NCBI RefSeq assembly: GCF_002914585.1
Contig: NZ_PDDM01000010.1
Span: 103,036 to 167,035, forward strand
Origin: Pseudanabaena sp. BC1403
GTDB taxonomy: Bacteria; Cyanobacteriota; Cyanobacteriia; Pseudanabaenales; Pseudanabaenaceae
Direction: 5' to 3'
DNA: 64,000 nt
This document shows positions 35,391 through 44,661 of the stretch, piece after piece; position 1 is the first letter of the stretch, and each line of letters begins with the position of its first letter. The position numbers and the translations under genes are program-made. The notes under the pieces are model-generated. The model was not told the origin of the DNA and ran no database searches. It worked only from the letters and a program-made list of their open reading frames with translations.

Positions 35391-35500
35391 GTTAGTGTGA
35401 TGAATTATTCGCGCCCGACCAAAGCCTAAAAATTGAGTGGCTTTGCGTAAAGGTTGCAAAAAGCCACAATCTAGAGCGCGAATAAATAAAGACACTAACC
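35391..35500 (+). mobile_element. 110-bp miniature inverted-repeat element, copy 2
   Basis: GTTAGTGTGATGAATTATTC at one end and AATAAATAAAGACACTAAC at the other. Opposite in orientation to the copy at 32920-33034; together they bracket the two-gene glycan cassette. Confidence 0.88.
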
Positions 35501-35786
35501 CTACTCCTGTTAAGGTGACTAACGAGCTTGCGTGATTCCAGTGATATAGATTCGTAAAACATCATGTCAAAAGTCCAAGAAAATGGATTTTTTAAGGCTG
35601 AAACGACCAATCTACGTTCGACATTTTTTACCTTAAACAGGGATAGACATTCACCCTTATAGTGTTCTGCACTGAAATAAAATCCAATTTTTTGTTGAGA
35701 CTGTTGCTTTGCAACGCTCTCAACAAAAATCTTAGAGTAGGGATGTTATACAATATTAGAGCTTTTTTAATGGTCGAGTTTTTTCT
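35501..35786. other. Non-coding stretch
   Basis: No gene recognised. It contains a palindrome at 35689-35729 (TTTTTGTTGAGA ... TCTCAACAAAAA) and AT-rich sequence with no clear remnant; the promoter of the DUF3110 gene should lie at its right end. Confidence 0.5.
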
Positions 35787-36164
35787 ATGCAAGTTTGGGT
35801 ATTGCTGTTTAACGCTAACACCGATAACGAAGGTATATACACTCTAGAAATTGAGGGCAACAACATTATTGTTGCTTTTGAGCAAGAGGATGATGCGATT
35901 CGTTATGCAGGTCTATTGGAGGCTCAAGATTTTTTATCTCCGACAGTTGAACGCATCGACAAGCAAGATTTAGAAGAATTTTGTGAAGAGGCACATTATG
36001 ACTTAAACATCGTGCCAACCGATGCTCTGTTAGTTCCTCCCGAAAAAAATGTTGATAAAACCGATTGGTCTAGCGATCGCAATTTACCAGAGCCTGAGGA
36101 TGAAATTGAGGTAGAAGATCCCGTAATTGCCATGATGCGCCGTCGTCTAGAGAATTTACTATAG
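35787..36164 (+). CDS. DUF3110 family protein
   Basis: A 125-residue acidic soluble protein found in cyanobacteria and plastids. The family core is MQVWVLLFNANTDNEGIYTL plus VAFEQEDDAIRYAGLLEAQD, and the chain ends in an acidic, divergent tail. Function unknown. It is 31 bp upstream of the thioesterase gene on the same strand, so they may be co-transcribed. Confidence 0.85.
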   Translation: MQVWVLLFNANTDNEGIYTLEIEGNNIIVAFEQEDDAIRYAGLLEAQDFLSPTVERIDKQDLEEFCEEAHYDLNIVPTDALLVPPEKNVDKTDWSSDRNLPEPEDEIEVEDPVIAMMRRRLENLL

Positions 36165-36195
36165 TGATTTTCAATTTTTTATAGGTATTATCACG

Positions 36196-36678
36196 ATGTC
36201 AGATTTGCCTTCCAATACTTTAACCAACGTCATTACTAAATTTGAACCACCTACTGAAGGTAATGAAAGCGATGGTTGGTTTAACTACCCCGTGCGTGTT
36301 TATCCTCATCACACTGATTATGCAGGCGTAGTGTGGCACGGTACTTACCTAACTTGGATGGAAGAGGCGAGGGTAGAATGCCTGCGAACTGTAGGTATGA
36401 GCTTCGAGGAGCTAGTCTCAGCGGGTGTAGACTTACCAGTTGCTGAGATGAATCTGCGCTATCATCGCTCGGCACGGATGGGTGATGATGTGTTAGTAAT
36501 GACTAGGCTTGTACCAGATAAAGTCCGTCTGAACTGGGAATATCAAATTCGTACCGAAACAGATCTATGTGTAACAGCAGTGGTTACCCTCGTACCTGTA
36601 GATTTTGAAAAACGTAAGTTGTTGCGATCGCTACCAAGTTCATTAGAGGGTGCGATCGCTAAACTTACAGGGATTTAA
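36196..36678 (+). CDS. Hotdog-fold acyl-CoA thioesterase (4HBT/YbgC-like)
   Basis: A 160-residue thioesterase with the 4HBT signature HTDYAGVVWHGTYLTWMEEAR, where the Asp in HTDYAG is the catalytic residue, followed by the long central helix and beta strands. Such enzymes hydrolyse acyl-CoA or DHNA-CoA; in cyanobacteria one member serves phylloquinone synthesis, but this sequence does not match it closely, so the substrate is left open. Possible operon with the DUF3110 gene. Confidence 0.88.
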   Translation: MSDLPSNTLTNVITKFEPPTEGNESDGWFNYPVRVYPHHTDYAGVVWHGTYLTWMEEARVECLRTVGMSFEELVSAGVDLPVAEMNLRYHRSARMGDDVLVMTRLVPDKVRLNWEYQIRTETDLCVTAVVTLVPVDFEKRKLLRSLPSSLEGAIAKLTGI

Positions 36679-36691
36679 GCGTTACATCATA

Positions 36692-36725
36692 AAAGTAGGG
36701 GCAATTCATGAATTGCCCCTACTTT
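36692..36725. terminator. Palindrome ahead of argJ
   Basis: AAAGTAGGGGCAATTC AT GAATTGCCCCTACTTT, between the thioesterase stop and the argJ start. Confidence 0.8.
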
Positions 36726-36773
36726 GTAACTAATTCGCCAACAAAATATCAACTGAAGGAACTCAAGCAAATC

Positions 36774-37985
36774 ATGGCAAATTGGCAAGTAATTGCAGGC
36801 GGTGTGACCGCAGCAAAGGGCTATAAAGCAGCAGGGATTACGGCAGGACTAAAACCATCGGGCGCACCTGACCTAACTTTGATCGCCTCCGATGTTCCTG
36901 CGATCGCCGCAGGTGTGTTTACCAAATCCTGTGTCAGAGCTGCCTGTGTGGACTTTAACCGCGAAGTATTAGCAAATGGCGGCTACGTTAGCACGATCCT
37001 TTGCAATGCGGGTCAAGCCAATGCCAGTACGGGTGCAGAGGGATGGCGCAATGCCGTTGAATGTGCCGAACTTGTAAAAAAAGCTTTGAATACAGCAGAC
37101 GGTGTTTTGGTGGCTTCTACTGGTGTCATTGGTAAACAGTTGCTGATGGACAAGATGCGGGCAGGCATTGCCAAAATTGCGCCATTAATTTCGCCCGATG
37201 GTGGTGAAGATGCTTCGCGATCAATTATGACCACTGACACTGTGCCCAAAAGTATTGCCTTAGAAACCGAGATCAATGGTAAGCCCGTCAGAATTGGCGG
37301 CATCTGCAAAGGGTCAGGGATGATTCACCCCAATATGGCGACGATGCTCGGCTTTATTACCTGCGACGCGGGTGTAGGGCCAAAGCTTTGGCAAAAGATG
37401 TTGTCTAGCTCTATCGATGCCAGTTTCAACCAAGTTACTGTCGATGGTGATACCAGCACCAATGATATGGTGTTGGCACTCTGCAATGGTCAGTCTGGCG
37501 TAACTGTTGATGATGAAAATTCTGATGCAGCACAGCAACTACAGGCAATGCTCAAAGAAGTCTGTATGAGCTTAGCTAAGGCGATCGCTCGTGATGGTGA
37601 AGGCGCAACCTGCATGATCGAGGTCAATGTCACTGGCGCATCTAACATCGAGGCTGCACGTCAAATCGCCAAAACCATTGTCGGCTCATCGCTTGTAAAA
37701 TCCGCAATTTTTGGCAACGATCCCAACTGGGGCAGAATTGCTGCCGCCGCAGGGCGATCGGGCGTTGAGTTCAATCAAGATCTGTTAAATATTGAACTGG
37801 GTGATTTTGTGATGATGAAAGATGGATCACCGCAGGAATATGATCGCAAGGCAGCTAGTGACTACCTCAAAAATGACACCGTTATCATCAATGTTGGTGT
37901 CGGTGATGGTAGTGGCGATGGCACTGCATGGGGCTGTGACCTCAGCTACGATTACGTCAAGATCAATGCTGAATATACAACATAA
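36774..37985 (+). CDS. argJ: Glutamate N-acetyltransferase / ornithine acetyltransferase
   Basis: ArgJ moves the acetyl group from N-acetylornithine to glutamate, making arginine synthesis cyclic; many forms also use acetyl-CoA. The precursor cleaves itself into alpha and beta chains at Ala-Thr in MIHPNMATMLGFITCDA, and that motif is intact. The start MANWQVIAGGVTAAKGYKAAG matches the family and GAAGGAACTC lies ahead of this ATG; a longer in-frame start exists inside the palindrome but is not credible. It ends with the family tail (AWGCDLSYDYVKINAEYTT). 403 residues, full length. Confidence 0.96.
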   Translation: MANWQVIAGGVTAAKGYKAAGITAGLKPSGAPDLTLIASDVPAIAAGVFTKSCVRAACVDFNREVLANGGYVSTILCNAGQANASTGAEGWRNAVECAELVKKALNTADGVLVASTGVIGKQLLMDKMRAGIAKIAPLISPDGGEDASRSIMTTDTVPKSIALETEINGKPVRIGGICKGSGMIHPNMATMLGFITCDAGVGPKLWQKMLSSSIDASFNQVTVDGDTSTNDMVLALCNGQSGVTVDDENSDAAQQLQAMLKEVCMSLAKAIARDGEGATCMIEVNVTGASNIEAARQIAKTIVGSSLVKSAIFGNDPNWGRIAAAAGRSGVEFNQDLLNIELGDFVMMKDGSPQEYDRKAASDYLKNDTVIINVGVGDGSGDGTAWGCDLSYDYVKINAEYTT

Positions 37986-38058
37986 AGAAAGGTTACAGAG
38001 CGAAGCCCCGCAATGGGTTTTATATTCTTGTTTGTTCGTTTGATGTATAGCTACAGTC

Positions 38059-38161
38059 ATACCAAAACACAAAATGGCGTAGCCATTTTGTGTTTTTAAA
38101 ACCCTTACAGGGTTTGGTTTTTAATTCACAAAAGTGTCGTCACACTTTTGTGAATTGGTAT
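38059..38161 (+). repeat. Cloverleaf-type three-hairpin repeat, copy A
   Basis: Ends ATACCAA and TTGGTAT pair with each other. Between them are three hairpins: CACAAAATGGC/GCCATTTTGTG, AACCC/GGGTT and TTCACAAAAGTGT/ACACTTTTGTGAA. It runs directly into the module at 38161-38262. Confidence 0.9.
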
Positions 38162-38262
38162 CACTTGTCTTTTGACAAATCAAAACCCAAGAATCGACTG
38201 GCGGCGCTCTGCGCCGCCAGTCGATTCTTGGGTTTTATGTCCTAGTACATCGCCAGCTATGA
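38161..38262 (+). repeat. TCACTTGTC...GACAAAT module with long hairpin, copy 1
   Basis: Starts CACTTGTCTTTTGACAAAT, then the hairpin AAAACCCAAGAAT..ATTCTTGGGTTTT with stem CGACTGGCGGCGC, then ATGTCCTAGTACATCGCCAG. A second copy with compensating stem changes is at 55273-55374. Both are followed at once by an ATACCAA-type element. Confidence 0.8.
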
Positions 38263-38265
38263 GTT

Positions 38266-38308
38266 ATACCAAAAGACAAAATGGCTACGCCACTTTGTCT
38301 TTTGGTAT
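38266..38308. repeat. Short single-hairpin version of the ATACCAA repeat
   Basis: ATACCAAAAGACAAAATGGC and GCCACTTTGTCTTTTGGTAT-like complement: only the first hairpin of the longer element. Confidence 0.8.
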
Positions 38309-38324
38309 TAATTTTGTGAGGCGA

Positions 38325-39506
38325 TTAACCTTTAGTGGCTATACGATCGTCAAATACAAAACATTCACCTTGCCAGAGACTTTCTTCGGGAGGAACTTCT
38401 GCTAAATATTTGAGAATGCCACCTTTTAAATGGTAAACCTCATTAAATCCCTGAGCCAACATATAAGCGCTAGCCTTTTCGCAACGGATGCCGCCTGTGC
38501 AGAACATCGCAATTTTTTGTTGCTTATTACTACTGAGATTATTTTCTACATATTTAGGGAACTCATAGAAGAAGTCTAAATTAGGATTGATCGCACCTTC
38601 AAAAGTTCCAAACTCGACTTCATAAATATTGCGAGTATCAATGACTAACACATTAGGATCGCTAATTAACTGATTCCAATCTTGAGGATCTACATAGGTT
38701 CCCACTTCTTTACTAGGATCAATATCAGAAACTCCAAACTTTACAAGTTCTTTTTTTATCCTTACCCTCAGCTTGTTGTAAGGCATGACATCAGAAGTAG
38801 TTTCCTTATGTTCCAAATTTTGTAAGCGGAGATCAGATTGTAAGTAACTTAAGAGAGCGTCAATACCTTCGCGACTACCTGCGATCGTTGAGTTAATACC
38901 TTCCTGTGCTAACAGAATTACCCCTTTGAGGTCGTGACTATTACAAAAATCCGTAATTGTAGGACGCATGGATTTGTAATCAGCTAGATCGGCAAAATGA
39001 TAGAATGTAGCTACAACAAAAGGCTCAGATTTCTCTAAATACTTTACAAGAGACTTTTCCATTACAAAATTAGTGAGTTTTTCGCCACGACAAGTTACTT
39101 GCTGCTCTTTGACCACAGTAAATCCGCGACTTTTAAAAAATGCCCTTGCAGTAATACTTACTTCCACAAATAAACGTTCTATTTTTAATTCTAGAGCCTT
39201 AGCCTCGATCGCACGATATAGCCTTGTGCCAACGCCGCAGCGCTGATAGTCCTTATGACAGTAGAAACAGTCAATATGACCATCTGTTTCTAATTGAGCA
39301 AAACCAATGATTTTGTCTTCTTCTTCAGCAATGTAAGTAAAGTTGCTAGTACAATCTTCTGTCCAGTCGATGAAATATAAATCATCAGGTGCCCAAGCTT
39401 GAACCTGTGCAGATGAATAGTCTCGAATATTTACCTCGCGAATCGTGTCGTGGAATAACTGCGCGATCTGATCGCTGTCCTGTTTTTGGAATAATCGAAT
39501 TAGCAT
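38325..39506 (-). CDS. trhO: GNAT acetyltransferase fused to TrhO-type rhodanese
   Basis: A 393-residue fusion. Residues 1 to about 150 are a GNAT N-acetyltransferase (acetyl-CoA loop YQRCGVGTRLYRAIEAKALE). Residues about 160-393 are a tRNA uridine hydroxylase of the TrhO/YceA family, which makes 5-hydroxyuridine at tRNA position 34 and contains a rhodanese domain; the active Cys is in MFCTGGIRCEKAS and other family strings are LLAQEGINSTIAG and WQGECFVFDDR. The chain stops right after VFDDR, so the Cys-containing tail seen in many TrhO proteins is missing; a palindromic repeat begins about 15 bp past the stop. TrhO activity is inferred from family only. Confidence 0.85.
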   Translation of the reverse strand: MLIRLFQKQDSDQIAQLFHDTIREVNIRDYSSAQVQAWAPDDLYFIDWTEDCTSNFTYIAEEEDKIIGFAQLETDGHIDCFYCHKDYQRCGVGTRLYRAIEAKALELKIERLFVEVSITARAFFKSRGFTVVKEQQVTCRGEKLTNFVMEKSLVKYLEKSEPFVVATFYHFADLADYKSMRPTITDFCNSHDLKGVILLAQEGINSTIAGSREGIDALLSYLQSDLRLQNLEHKETTSDVMPYNKLRVRIKKELVKFGVSDIDPSKEVGTYVDPQDWNQLISDPNVLVIDTRNIYEVEFGTFEGAINPNLDFFYEFPKYVENNLSSNKQQKIAMFCTGGIRCEKASAYMLAQGFNEVYHLKGGILKYLAEVPPEESLWQGECFVFDDRIATKG

Positions 39507-39563
39507 AGTTTAATCTCAAATGAAGGATAGGCGGTGCATAGCGCCGCCCATCTTAATACAATA

Positions 39564-39667
39564 ATACCAATTCACATAAAGTGTCGGCACACTTTTGTGA
39601 ATTAAAAACCAAACCCAGTAAGGGTTTGAAAAGCACAAAATGTCGTAGCCATTTTGTGCTTTGGGAT
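39564..39667 (-). repeat. Cloverleaf-type three-hairpin repeat, copy B
   Basis: Inverted relative to copy A (starts ATACCAATTCACA, ends CACAAAATGTCG...TTTGGGATA). The first hairpin loop and the closing stem have diverged slightly. Confidence 0.82.
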
Positions 39668-39685
39668 AATGCGATCGCAGGCTGT

Positions 39686-41116
39686 TTATTTGCCAATACA
39701 AAATCTACTAAAAATTTGATCTAAAACTGATTCTGTAACTTCTTCACCTGTGATCTCACCGATCGCACTAATGGCATCTCGTAAATCAATTGTCCAGAAA
39801 TCAAGTGGTAACTGATCGGCGATCGCAATTTGGACATTAGCTAAAGATTGGACGACACGCAATAAACAAGCTTTTTGACGCTGATTAATGGCAACTTCGA
39901 GATTAGCTGCTGCGATCGCATCTTGGTGAATACATTGCAAAATTGCTGCTTCTAGATCTTCGATTCCCTGTTGCTGAGAAGCAGCAGTTTTGACAATAAG
40001 GATGCCCTCACTCCCCATCCCTCTCTCCCGCAGGAGAGGGGGCGTAAGAATTTGGTCTTGCTCCTCTCTCCCCTTGGGAGAGGAGATGGGGGTGAGGGCA
40101 AGATCAATCTTATTAACCACAAAAATGACAGGGCGATCACATACAGTTGCATATATTTCCGCATCCTTCTCAATCCAGCCCACACTAGCATCAATTACCA
40201 TCAACACTAAATCCGCAGACTGAGCAGCTTGGCGCGATCGCTCCACCCCGATCTTCTCCACCACATCCTCAGTTTCTCTAATCCCTGCGGTATCGAGAAC
40301 TTGAATAGGAATCCCGCCAACTACCAATTGTGAATCGACAACATCACGAGTTGTCCCTGGTAAGTCGGTAACAATCGCCCGATCACTACGGCTCCACGCA
40401 TTCAGTAAACTGGATTTGCCAACATTTGGACGGCCGACAATCGCCACTTTCAGACCCGTTCGCAATAGTTCACCGCGATCGGCGGTTGCTAGTATCTGTT
40501 GTGATTCTGTAGAAACTGTCATAACTTCTGTTTTGACCCATTCCACATCAAGGGGCGGTAAATCATCTTCAAAATCAATTCTTGCTTCAATTTCAGTTAA
40601 GACATTCAAGCATTTACCGCGCAAATATTTTAAAGACTGAGCAAGTTTGCCACGGAGAGAGGCGATCGCTGATTGAGCAGCTTGGGGAGATTTAGCGCCA
40701 ACCAAATCATTAATACTCTCAGCTTGGGTAAGATCGATGCGACCATTAAGAAAAGCTCTCAGACTGAATTCTCCAGCTTCTGCTAGTCTTGCACCCAGCT
40801 CTAAGCAAAGATTTAACACCTGCTGCACCGCCATAATTCCACCGTGGCAATGGAATTCCACGACATCCTCCCGAGTAAAAGAACGTGGCGCTTTCATTAA
40901 TAACAAAAGGCTTTCATCAACAATGGTTCTCGTCGATGGATGCTTCACAAAGCCGTAGAGAATGCGATGACTTTCCCAAACTTGTTTCCCCCCCGCACAA
41001 AAAATTTGCTGCGCGATCGCCACAGCTCGATCACCCGATAATCTTACAATACCCACACTACCCTTTTGTGGCGAAATAGCGGTGGCAATTGCCGCGATCG
41101 TATCCGATAAACTCAT
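39686..41116 (-). CDS. mnmE: tRNA modification GTPase MnmE, with in-frame repeat insertion
   Basis: MnmE with MnmG modifies U34 of certain tRNAs to 5-carboxymethylaminomethyl-uridine; it is a folate-binding, G-domain protein. The N-terminal domain starts [20 protein letters not shown], the G domain has [27 protein letters not shown] and NKIDLALT, and the C terminus is the conserved CIGK. Between NKID and the TAAS of the G5 loop there is an extra stretch (about residues 340-371, [11 protein letters not shown]...[10 protein letters not shown]) encoded by a palindromic DNA repeat of 96 bp that keeps the frame. Total 476 residues. Confidence 0.94.
   Translation of the reverse strand: MSLSDTIAAIATAISPQKGSVGIVRLSGDRAVAIAQQIFCAGGKQVWESHRILYGFVKHPSTRTIVDESLLLLMKAPRSFTREDVVEFHCHGGIMAVQQVLNLCLELGARLAEAGEFSLRAFLNGRIDLTQAESINDLVGAKSPQAAQSAIASLRGKLAQSLKYLRGKCLNVLTEIEARIDFEDDLPPLDVEWVKTEVMTVSTESQQILATADRGELLRTGLKVAIVGRPNVGKSSLLNAWSRSDRAIVTDLPGTTRDVVDSQLVVGGIPIQVLDTAGIRETEDVVEKIGVERSRQAAQSADLVLMVIDASVGWIEKDAEIYATVCDRPVIFVVNKIDLALTPISSPKGREEQDQILTPPLLRERGMGSEGILIVKTAASQQQGIEDLEAAILQCIHQDAIAAANLEVAINQRQKACLLRVVQSLANVQIAIADQLPLDFWTIDLRDAISAIGEITGEEVTESVLDQIFSRFCIGK
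40004..40099. repeat. 96-bp double-hairpin repeat inside mnmE
   Basis: Ends GCCCTCACTCCCCATC and GATGGGGGTGAGGGC; two internal hairpins (CCTCTCTCCCGCAGGAGAGG and CCTCTCTCCCCTTGGGAGAGG-like). Same general plan as the core of the 147-bp element. Exactly 32 codons. Confidence 0.9.
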
Positions 41117-41434
41117 GGGGGACTCTCAAAAACTGATAAATGATTTACGATTATTTCGTAGGCAGTACTGCAAGGTAATTTTTGGGGACATTGTGTTGCG
41201 TCCGCAATACAATGTCATTGCATGACTACCATTTTGTGATTGATATAGAAAAAGATAAAATTGCTGATGATAATTAAAGACGATAATTACAAATTACTAA
41301 CAATTAATTTTGTGTATTTGCGGATATGTTCGCCAAATAGGAATTTCCAAGAGGTTCAAGCCTATTATTAACATGTTAACTTTATTATCTATATGTATGT
41401 GGGATTAATTACGCATCTGAAGTCTTCTTAAATT
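41117..41434. other. Promoter-side gap with one hairpin
   Basis: No gene is visible between the divergent mnmE and LOV-kinase genes. At 41187-41216 there is GACATTGTGTTGCG / CGCAATACAATGTC (13 of 14 pairs). Both promoters should lie here. Confidence 0.5.
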
Positions 41435-44400
41435 ATGCCTACATTTACTAATGGCGATTTGCCAGACCACTCCAAAAAACTCGGAAATCCTGCAAATAAA
41501 GGGAAAGAGAAAAAAACAAAAGATGTTGGCAATGATTCTCTCAGCCTGCACCAAGCGATTTTAGACAGTGCTAATTACTCAATTATCGCGACAAATGTTG
41601 ATGGAGTGATTTGTGCTTTTAATGCAACGGCTGAGCGTTGGCTTGGTTATTCAGCATCTGAGATGATTGGGAATTGTACTCCTGAACGCTTGCATGATTC
41701 TTTAGAAGTTCAACAACGGGCGATTGCCTTATCTGAAGAGTTAGGACAGATAATTTCCGTGGGATTTGAGGTGCTTATCGCCAAGGTGAAATTGGGAGGT
41801 ACAGAAGAAAGCGCGTGGACATATATTCGTAAAGATGGATCAAGATTTCCTGTAATGCTATCCATTTCAGCATTGCGGAATGAAAAAAATCAGGTTTCAG
41901 GATTTTTAGCGATTGCCAATGATATTTCAAAAATCAAAAAATTTGAAGAAACTCTACGACTACAAGAACGGGCGATCGCCTCTAGCCAAAGTGGAATCGT
42001 GATCACAGATTGCCTCCGCCCCAACAATACAGTTGTCTATGTAAATTCTGCGTTTGAAAAAATCACAGGCTATAAAGCTAGTGAAGTAATCGGCAAAAAT
42101 TGTCGCTTCTTGCAAGGAACTGACGTATTCCAACCTGAGAAAAACATTCTTAGGAATGCAATTAATAAAGGAGAATCTTGCAGTGTTGTGATCAGGAACT
42201 ATCGCAAAGATGGCTCTTTATTTTGGAATGAATTAAATATTTCTCCTATATTTGACGAAATGGGTAAGTTGACTAATTTTATCGGTATCCAAACTGATAT
42301 CACGTCACGGAAAGAAGCAGAGAAAGAATTAAAAAGGCAAATGCGGCTCACAGTATTACTTAATCGAATTACTGATGAAATTCGTCAAAGTCTTGATGTT
42401 AATAGCATTTTTCAAAAAGCCGCTCATCAAATCCAGCTAGCTTTTCGCGCCAGCCGTTGCCTCATTTATAAAATAGACTATGAAGATCAAAGCTCAGTTT
42501 TACAATCTCAAATTTCTCTAATGTCAGAGCACTTAGCTGACAAAATTTTTTCTGTAAAAGATATTGAATTACCGTTCTTAAATAGTGCTTTTGGGCAAAG
42601 AGTATCTAATCAAGATCAGTCGATCGCAATCACCAATGTTTATGCAGAGCAAGACTTGGGTGAGTTTGGGGAATTGTTCTATCGGATGCAACTGCGATCT
42701 CTATTAGTCATCCGCACTTCATCTCATGGATTGACCAATGGCATTATTTTATTGCACCATTGTAATAGCTTTCACGAATGGACAATTGAAGAAAAAGAGT
42801 TGATAGAAGCTGTGGCAAATCAAGTCAGTATAGCTCTATCGCAGGCAAATTTACTCATTCAAGAAACCCGTCAACGGGAACAACTACTCAAACAAAATGC
42901 GGAATTAGAAGAAGCCCGAATTATTGCAGAAACTGCCAATCGCTCAAAAAGTGATTTCTTAGCAACAATGAGTCATGAAATTCGTACTCCCATGAATGCA
43001 GTGATTGGGATGACGGGGGTCTTACTCGACACAAATTTAACTAAAGAACAACGTGAATTTGTGGAGATTGCTCGCAATGCGGGTAGTACATTACTAACGA
43101 TCATCAATGATATTTTAGATTTTTCTAAAATTGAATCAGGGCATCTGGAATTAGAAGAGCAAACCTTTGATTTGCGAACTTGTTTGGAAGATACCATTGA
43201 GTTGCTATCATCTCAGGCATTTGACAAGAATATTGAACTTGATTATTTAATTCATCCTGATGTGGATTTGATTGTAATCGGTGATATGGCTCGTTTAAGA
43301 CAGATTTTGGCAAATTTGATTGGTAATGCGATCAAATTTACTAGTCGTGGTTCTGTGAATATTTCGATTACACAAATACTCATTTCACATTATTTACGCT
43401 GCAAACTCAGTGATCATCATGAAGAAACGCAGTTATTAAGAACTTTACAATTTGCTGTTAAGGATACGGGGATTGGTATTCCTAGCGATCGCTTGCATAG
43501 ATTGTTTCACCCTTTTAGCCAAGTTGATGCCTCAACTACAAGGCAATATGGTGGTACTGGACTAGGACTGGCGATCAGTAAGCGTCTATGTGAAATCATG
43601 GGCGGCACAATGTGGGTAGACAGCAATGTTCAGGAAGGTTCTACCTTTTACTTTACGATTACGGCTCCCGTAAATGTTTGCGGACAGCCTTCGACCATCA
43701 GTACTTCACCGACCTCGCCGCGATCGCCACAATCAATCAGTCAAAATATCTCTCAGGGTTTAACAAATAAGGGATTAGCAAATAAGTCAAATACGTCTCG
43801 AATTTATACAGGTTTACAAAAGCCAAGTTTTGTATTTGATCCCCACATGGCAAAGAATCATCCACTGCGGATTTTGCTAGCTGAGGACAATGTTATTAAT
43901 CAAAAAGTTGCTATACATATTTTGCAACGTATGGGCTATCAGGCGGATGTGGCGACTAATGGGTTAGAGGTAATATCTGCGCTTTCACAGCAATCTTATG
44001 ACTTGGTGTTTATGGATATGCAAATGCCAGAGATGGATGGGCTTGAAACTACTCGAGCGATCGAACAAAATTGTCAAAATGGTAAAATCATATCTAAACC
44101 AAGGATTGTGGCAATGACCGCCAATGCCATGCAAGGCGATCGCGAGATCTGTCTAGCGGCAGGTATGGATGACTATCTTAGCAAACCAATCAATAACTCG
44201 GAACTTGTGCGGGTGTTAGCAGAATGCCCATCAGTTAAGTCAAGTGACCCTATGACCATAGCTTCAATAAACATGTCTACGCTTCTTGAAGCGGCCGTAG
44301 ACATCGGTGGCGAAGATCCAGAATTTTTGATAGAACTAATCGACAGTTATTTAGATAATTCACAATCCCTCCTCCAAGAGTTATATACTAGTTTTGCGCA

Positions 44401-44608
44401 GAAAAATTTTGAGGTGATGTTGCTGGCTGTTCATACCTTAAAATCTAGCAGTAGTGTAATTGGTGCTAAAGATCTAGCAACTCTATGCCGTGAATTGGAA
44501 ACAAATCTGCGCAATCACAAATATGAGGAATTAGATATCAAAATCAATAAAATTACTGATGAATATACAAATGTTAAATCTGAATTAGAACATGAAAAAT
44601 ATCACTAA
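41435..44608 (+). CDS. Blue-light type hybrid histidine kinase (PAS-LOV-GAF-HK-REC-Hpt)
   Basis: A 1057-residue soluble kinase. PAS about 30-165; a second PAS about 175-300 with the LOV signature [11 protein letters not shown], the photoactive Cys being residue 223, so a flavin-binding blue-light sensor is likely; GAF about 310-480 without the Cys-His of bilin-binding domains; HisKA with His514 ([14 protein letters not shown]); ATPase with [17 protein letters not shown] and [11 protein letters not shown]; receiver with Asp861 ([12 protein letters not shown]); Hpt with His1000 ([13 protein letters not shown]). This is a complete phosphorelay in one chain. The next gene, 53 bp away, encodes a receiver-GGDEF protein, the probable output. 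Confidence 0.93.
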   Translation: MPTFTNGDLPDHSKKLGNPANKGKEKKTKDVGNDSLSLHQAILDSANYSIIATNVDGVICAFNATAERWLGYSASEMIGNCTPERLHDSLEVQQRAIALSEELGQIISVGFEVLIAKVKLGGTEESAWTYIRKDGSRFPVMLSISALRNEKNQVSGFLAIANDISKIKKFEETLRLQERAIASSQSGIVITDCLRPNNTVVYVNSAFEKITGYKASEVIGKNCRFLQGTDVFQPEKNILRNAINKGESCSVVIRNYRKDGSLFWNELNISPIFDEMGKLTNFIGIQTDITSRKEAEKELKRQMRLTVLLNRITDEIRQSLDVNSIFQKAAHQIQLAFRASRCLIYKIDYEDQSSVLQSQISLMSEHLADKIFSVKDIELPFLNSAFGQRVSNQDQSIAITNVYAEQDLGEFGELFYRMQLRSLLVIRTSSHGLTNGIILLHHCNSFHEWTIEEKELIEAVANQVSIALSQANLLIQETRQREQLLKQNAELEEARIIAETANRSKSDFLATMSHEIRTPMNAVIGMTGVLLDTNLTKEQREFVEIARNAGSTLLTIINDILDFSKIESGHLELEEQTFDLRTCLEDTIELLSSQAFDKNIELDYLIHPDVDLIVIGDMARLRQILANLIGNAIKFTSRGSVNISITQILISHYLRCKLSDHHEETQLLRTLQFAVKDTGIGIPSDRLHRLFHPFSQVDASTTRQYGGTGLGLAISKRLCEIMGGTMWVDSNVQEGSTFYFTITAPVNVCGQPSTISTSPTSPRSPQSISQNISQGLTNKGLANKSNTSRIYTGLQKPSFVFDPHMAKNHPLRILLAEDNVINQKVAIHILQRMGYQADVATNGLEVISALSQQSYDLVFMDMQMPEMDGLETTRAIEQNCQNGKIISKPRIVAMTANAMQGDREICLAAGMDDYLSKPINNSELVRVLAECPSVKSSDPMTIASINMSTLLEAAVDIGGEDPEFLIELIDSYLDNSQSLLQELYTSFAQKNFEVMLLAVHTLKSSSSVIGAKDLATLCRELETNLRNHKYEELDIKINKITDEYTNVKSELEHEKYH

Positions 44609-44661
44609 GAGATTCAGGTAGACGCATATCTGTTAATGTCAATTTCACCGTCAACCATGTA

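Noticed and set aside
35392..35610. Minus-strand frame of 72 codons after the glycan cassette
   Set aside because: Most of it lies in the 110-bp miniature element; the rest shows no recognisable protein.
39971..40223. Plus-strand frames of 77-80 codons with Pro/Leu/Arg/Gly-rich products
   Set aside because: These are opposite-strand readings of the repeat inserted in mnmE.
42361..42880. Cyanobacteriochrome-type GAF in the LOV kinase
   Set aside because: The GAF lacks the Cys-His pair needed to bind a bilin.
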